Of a stretch of 64,000 bases of DNA, positions 62,406-64,000 are shown piece after piece (position 1 is the first letter of the stretch; each line of letters begins with the position of its first letter). The notes below the pieces were generated by a model. The model saw nothing but the letters and a program-made list of their open reading frames with translations. It searched no databases and had not been told where the DNA came from. Position numbers and translations under genes: made by a program. The DNA comes from Bin5 sp965218625. GTDB lineage: Bacteria > Chloroflexota > Anaerolineae > Caldilineales > Caldilineaceae. The stretch is taken from NCBI GenBank assembly GCA_965218625.1, contig CBDCLG010000008.1, positions 1 to 64,000 of the forward strand, given 5' to 3'.

Positions 62406-63177
62406 TCAGCGCACGCAGCCGTCGAACGTCCGGCCCTGGATGTGGTGAAAGACCGGCCCCTCGCCGTCTCTCGTGTACTGCGAGCGCGACGACATATAGG
62501 AGAGGGCGATCGCGCGGCGCCAGCGGTCGGAACGGTTGGGCGCGGTGTAGTGAAGCAGCAGCGAGTGGAAGAAAAGCCCGCCGCCGGCCTTCACCGGCGC
62601 CAGCTCGCATATCGGCCTCGTCGTAATAGTCCGGGTCCACCACGTAGTCGTCGGTCACGTCAATGTGGGGCTGCGGCCCCCACTTGTGACTGCCGGGAAT
62701 AGCCGCCATGCAGCCGTTCTCAGCGGTAGCATCGTCCAATGCGAACCAGCAGGAGCAGAGGTCCATCGGCTCGATCGGCCAGTAGGGAGAATCCTGGTGC
62801 ATGCCCTTGGCTGAGCCGACTTCGGGCGGCTTCAACAGCAACGCGTTGCGGAACATTTTGATGTCCGGACCGACGATCTGTTCGAGAAGACCGATGATGT
62901 TCCCGTTGCTTCCCAACGCGTTGAAAAGATCATCGGATTCGACCAGGCCGTCGATCTTGCGGATGCCGTCGCCCGGCGCTTCGACCTGCAGTTCACCCCG
63001 CTGGACGCGCGGCTCGATCTGCACCTGGAGCTGCTCCTGTGAGCGCCCGCCGTGGGTGTACTCGCGCAGGCGGTTCCGCAGCCCCTCGACCTCTCCGGCA
63101 TCCAGCAGCCCTTCGACGACGAGAAAGCCGTCGCGGCGGTAACTATCAATTTGCTCCCGCGTCAGTTGCATTGCCAT
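62406..63177 (-). pseudogene. PhyH-family dioxygenase with a frameshift
   Basis: ATG at 63175-63177 (or 63169-63171). MAMQLTREQIDSYRRDGFLV, KGMHQDSPYW (H127-x-D129 iron ligands) and NGCMAAIPGSHKWGPQPH are intact. Near 62612 the frame slips by one base: the true continuation, in another frame, is ICELAPVKAGGGLFFHSLLL then HYTAPNRSDRWRRAIALSYM, with the distal His and 2-oxoglutarate Arg, ending at 62406. The uncorrected frame runs on to 62314 as nonsense. All catalytic residues exist in DNA, so a recent mutation or a base-call error are both possible. It follows the GH4 gene by 19 bp. Confidence 0.82.
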
Positions 63178-63196
63178 CTCTCTCTTTGGTACTGAA

Positions 63197-64000
63197 TCAG
63201 GCCGGTTCTTTTGTCATTTCGCCTTTGTCGGCGGCCGCGGCATTGAGCGTGGCTGCGGCTTTGTCCTGCGCCATCTCGGTGACGCTCTTGGTATGCAGTC
63301 GGGCCGCGCCTTTCCAACCTTCGCGCAGGCGCGCGCGCGTACTGTCGCGCTCGGCCGCGTCCAACCGCGCCTGCGCCGCGGGGACCTGCTGCCGGTACTG
63401 CGGCAGCCAGCGCGCCTGGGCCACCAACATCTCATCCGTCATCTGCCAGATCTCCTCGGGATTGCAGACGGCCGCGGTCAGCGGGTCATGCAGCATCGCC
63501 TGCTTGAGCAGCATGACATCGCCGTGCACGGCTGCTTCGACCGCCATACGCTGCACCTGCACGCTGGCCGCGCATGTGGCCGCGCACGCCAGCGGCAGGT
63601 CGCCCACAATCGGCATGTTGATGCCGTTCTTGTCGACATAGCCGGGGATCTCGATGCAGCAGCCGTCGGGCAGGTTGGTGATATGGCCCTGGTTGATGAC
63701 GTTGAAGTGGCCGCGGTAGGGGCGTCCCGTCTCCAGCCCCTCGATGATGTAGGAGCCGTGCTCCTCGCTGCGGCGCTCGGGCGTGATGCGCGGCGGCTCC
63801 TGTTTGAGCCAGTTGGGGAAATCGGTCTCGAACCAGTTGCGCCCCTCGGTGCAGACGCGCAGGTAGCCGCCCGTCTCACCGTTGATCCAGCGCGAAAGGT
63901 CGATCCAGTCGTTGATCTCGTCAGGGCGCTTGCGGTACCAGGGCACATATTCGCTGACGTGGCCGTTGGATTCGGTCGTGTAGTAGCCGAAGCGCCGGAT
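63197..64000 (-). CDS. GH4-family alpha-glycosidase, 5' part beyond window
   Basis: The frame is open from the right edge and ends at 63197, giving the C-terminal 267 residues. YTTESNGHVSEYVPWYRKRP, NWFETDFPNW, NVINQGHITNLPDGCCIEIP and CNPEEIWQMTDEMLVAQARWLPQY are typical of GH4 (alpha-galactosidase/alpha-glucosidase/galacturonidase), NAD+- and metal-dependent enzymes. The Cys/His metal site and the cofactor-binding N-terminus lie mostly outside. The tail is Ala/Lys-rich. Probably co-transcribed with the PhyH gene after it. Confidence 0.87.
   Translation of the reverse strand: MRRFGYYTTESNGHVSEYVPWYRKRPDEINDWIDLSRWINGETGGYLRVCTEGRNWFETDFPNWLKQEPPRITPERRSEEHGSYIIEGLETGRPYRGHFNVINQGHITNLPDGCCIEIPGYVDKNGINMPIVGDLPLACAATCAASVQVQRMAVEAAVHGDVMLLKQAMLHDPLTAAVCNPEEIWQMTDEMLVAQARWLPQYRQQVPAAQARLDAAERDSTRARLREGWKGAARLHTKSVTEMAQDKAAATLNAAAADKGEMTKEPA

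Overview
The window is high-GC bacterial DNA, most likely from a Chloroflexota (Caldilineales/Anaerolineae-like) genome. That is an inference from gene content: Tat-type lipoprotein solute-binding proteins, many sugar ABC cassettes, several phytanoyl-CoA-dioxygenase-like (PhyH) genes, a sulfatase, CofE/F420 biosynthesis and an unlinked MoxR/DUF58 pair. No rRNA or other phylogenetic marker is present to confirm it.

Layout. 1-3.7 kb: two tandem minus-strand genes for secreted glycine-rich proteins, one running off the left edge, the other carrying three SH3b domains and broken by two frameshifts. 3.7-10 kb: two uncharacterised proteins, a PIN-toxin remnant, RNase PH, a LacI-type regulator and a DUF58/MoxR pair. 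10.4-14.6 kb: a large TIM-barrel protein with regulatory-like beta repeats and an orphan solute-binding lipoprotein, followed by a 234-bp MITE-like element. 15.3-28 kb (plus strand): catabolic locus 1, made of a solute-binding protein (SBP), an NHL/TPR/Yip1 membrane protein, a large secreted DUF5696-like protein, two permeases, a sulfatase, PhyH, a zinc dehydrogenase and a P-loop kinase. 28-42 kb (minus strand): locus 2, read from a 1,430-aa glycosidase-like/esterase fusion through two permeases and two SBPs to a TIM-barrel protein, a MetE-like protein and an HpcH/HpaI aldolase. It contains a 2.56-kb tandem duplication that made a chimeric gene. 42-52.6 kb: locus 3, with PhyH, SBP, NHL/TPR/Yip1, DUF5696-like and a glycosidase-like paralogue, but no permeases, plus another PhyH gene on the opposite strand. 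52.7-61.5 kb: a second MITE copy, then housekeeping genes (two glycosyltransferases, threonylcarbamoyl-AMP synthase, YqeB, CofE, tRNA-Arg, aminotransferase, M17 aminopeptidase, a membrane protein). 61.5-64 kb: decayed HigA and AIM24-like genes, a frameshifted PhyH and a GH4 glycosidase running off the right edge.

The accessory loci look like capture-and-degrade systems for unknown, possibly sulfated or esterified, glycans. Tat-exported SBPs bind the ligand and paired permeases import it. Sulfatase, esterase, glycosidase-like proteins, dehydrogenases and PhyH oxygenases would process it. The three-gene block SBP, NHL/TPR/Yip1, DUF5696-like occurs twice with the same order and the same short out-of-frame overlap, once with permeases and once without; it is the best candidate for an under-described system here. 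A perfect or near-perfect RNA hairpin sits directly after each Tat-type SBP gene.
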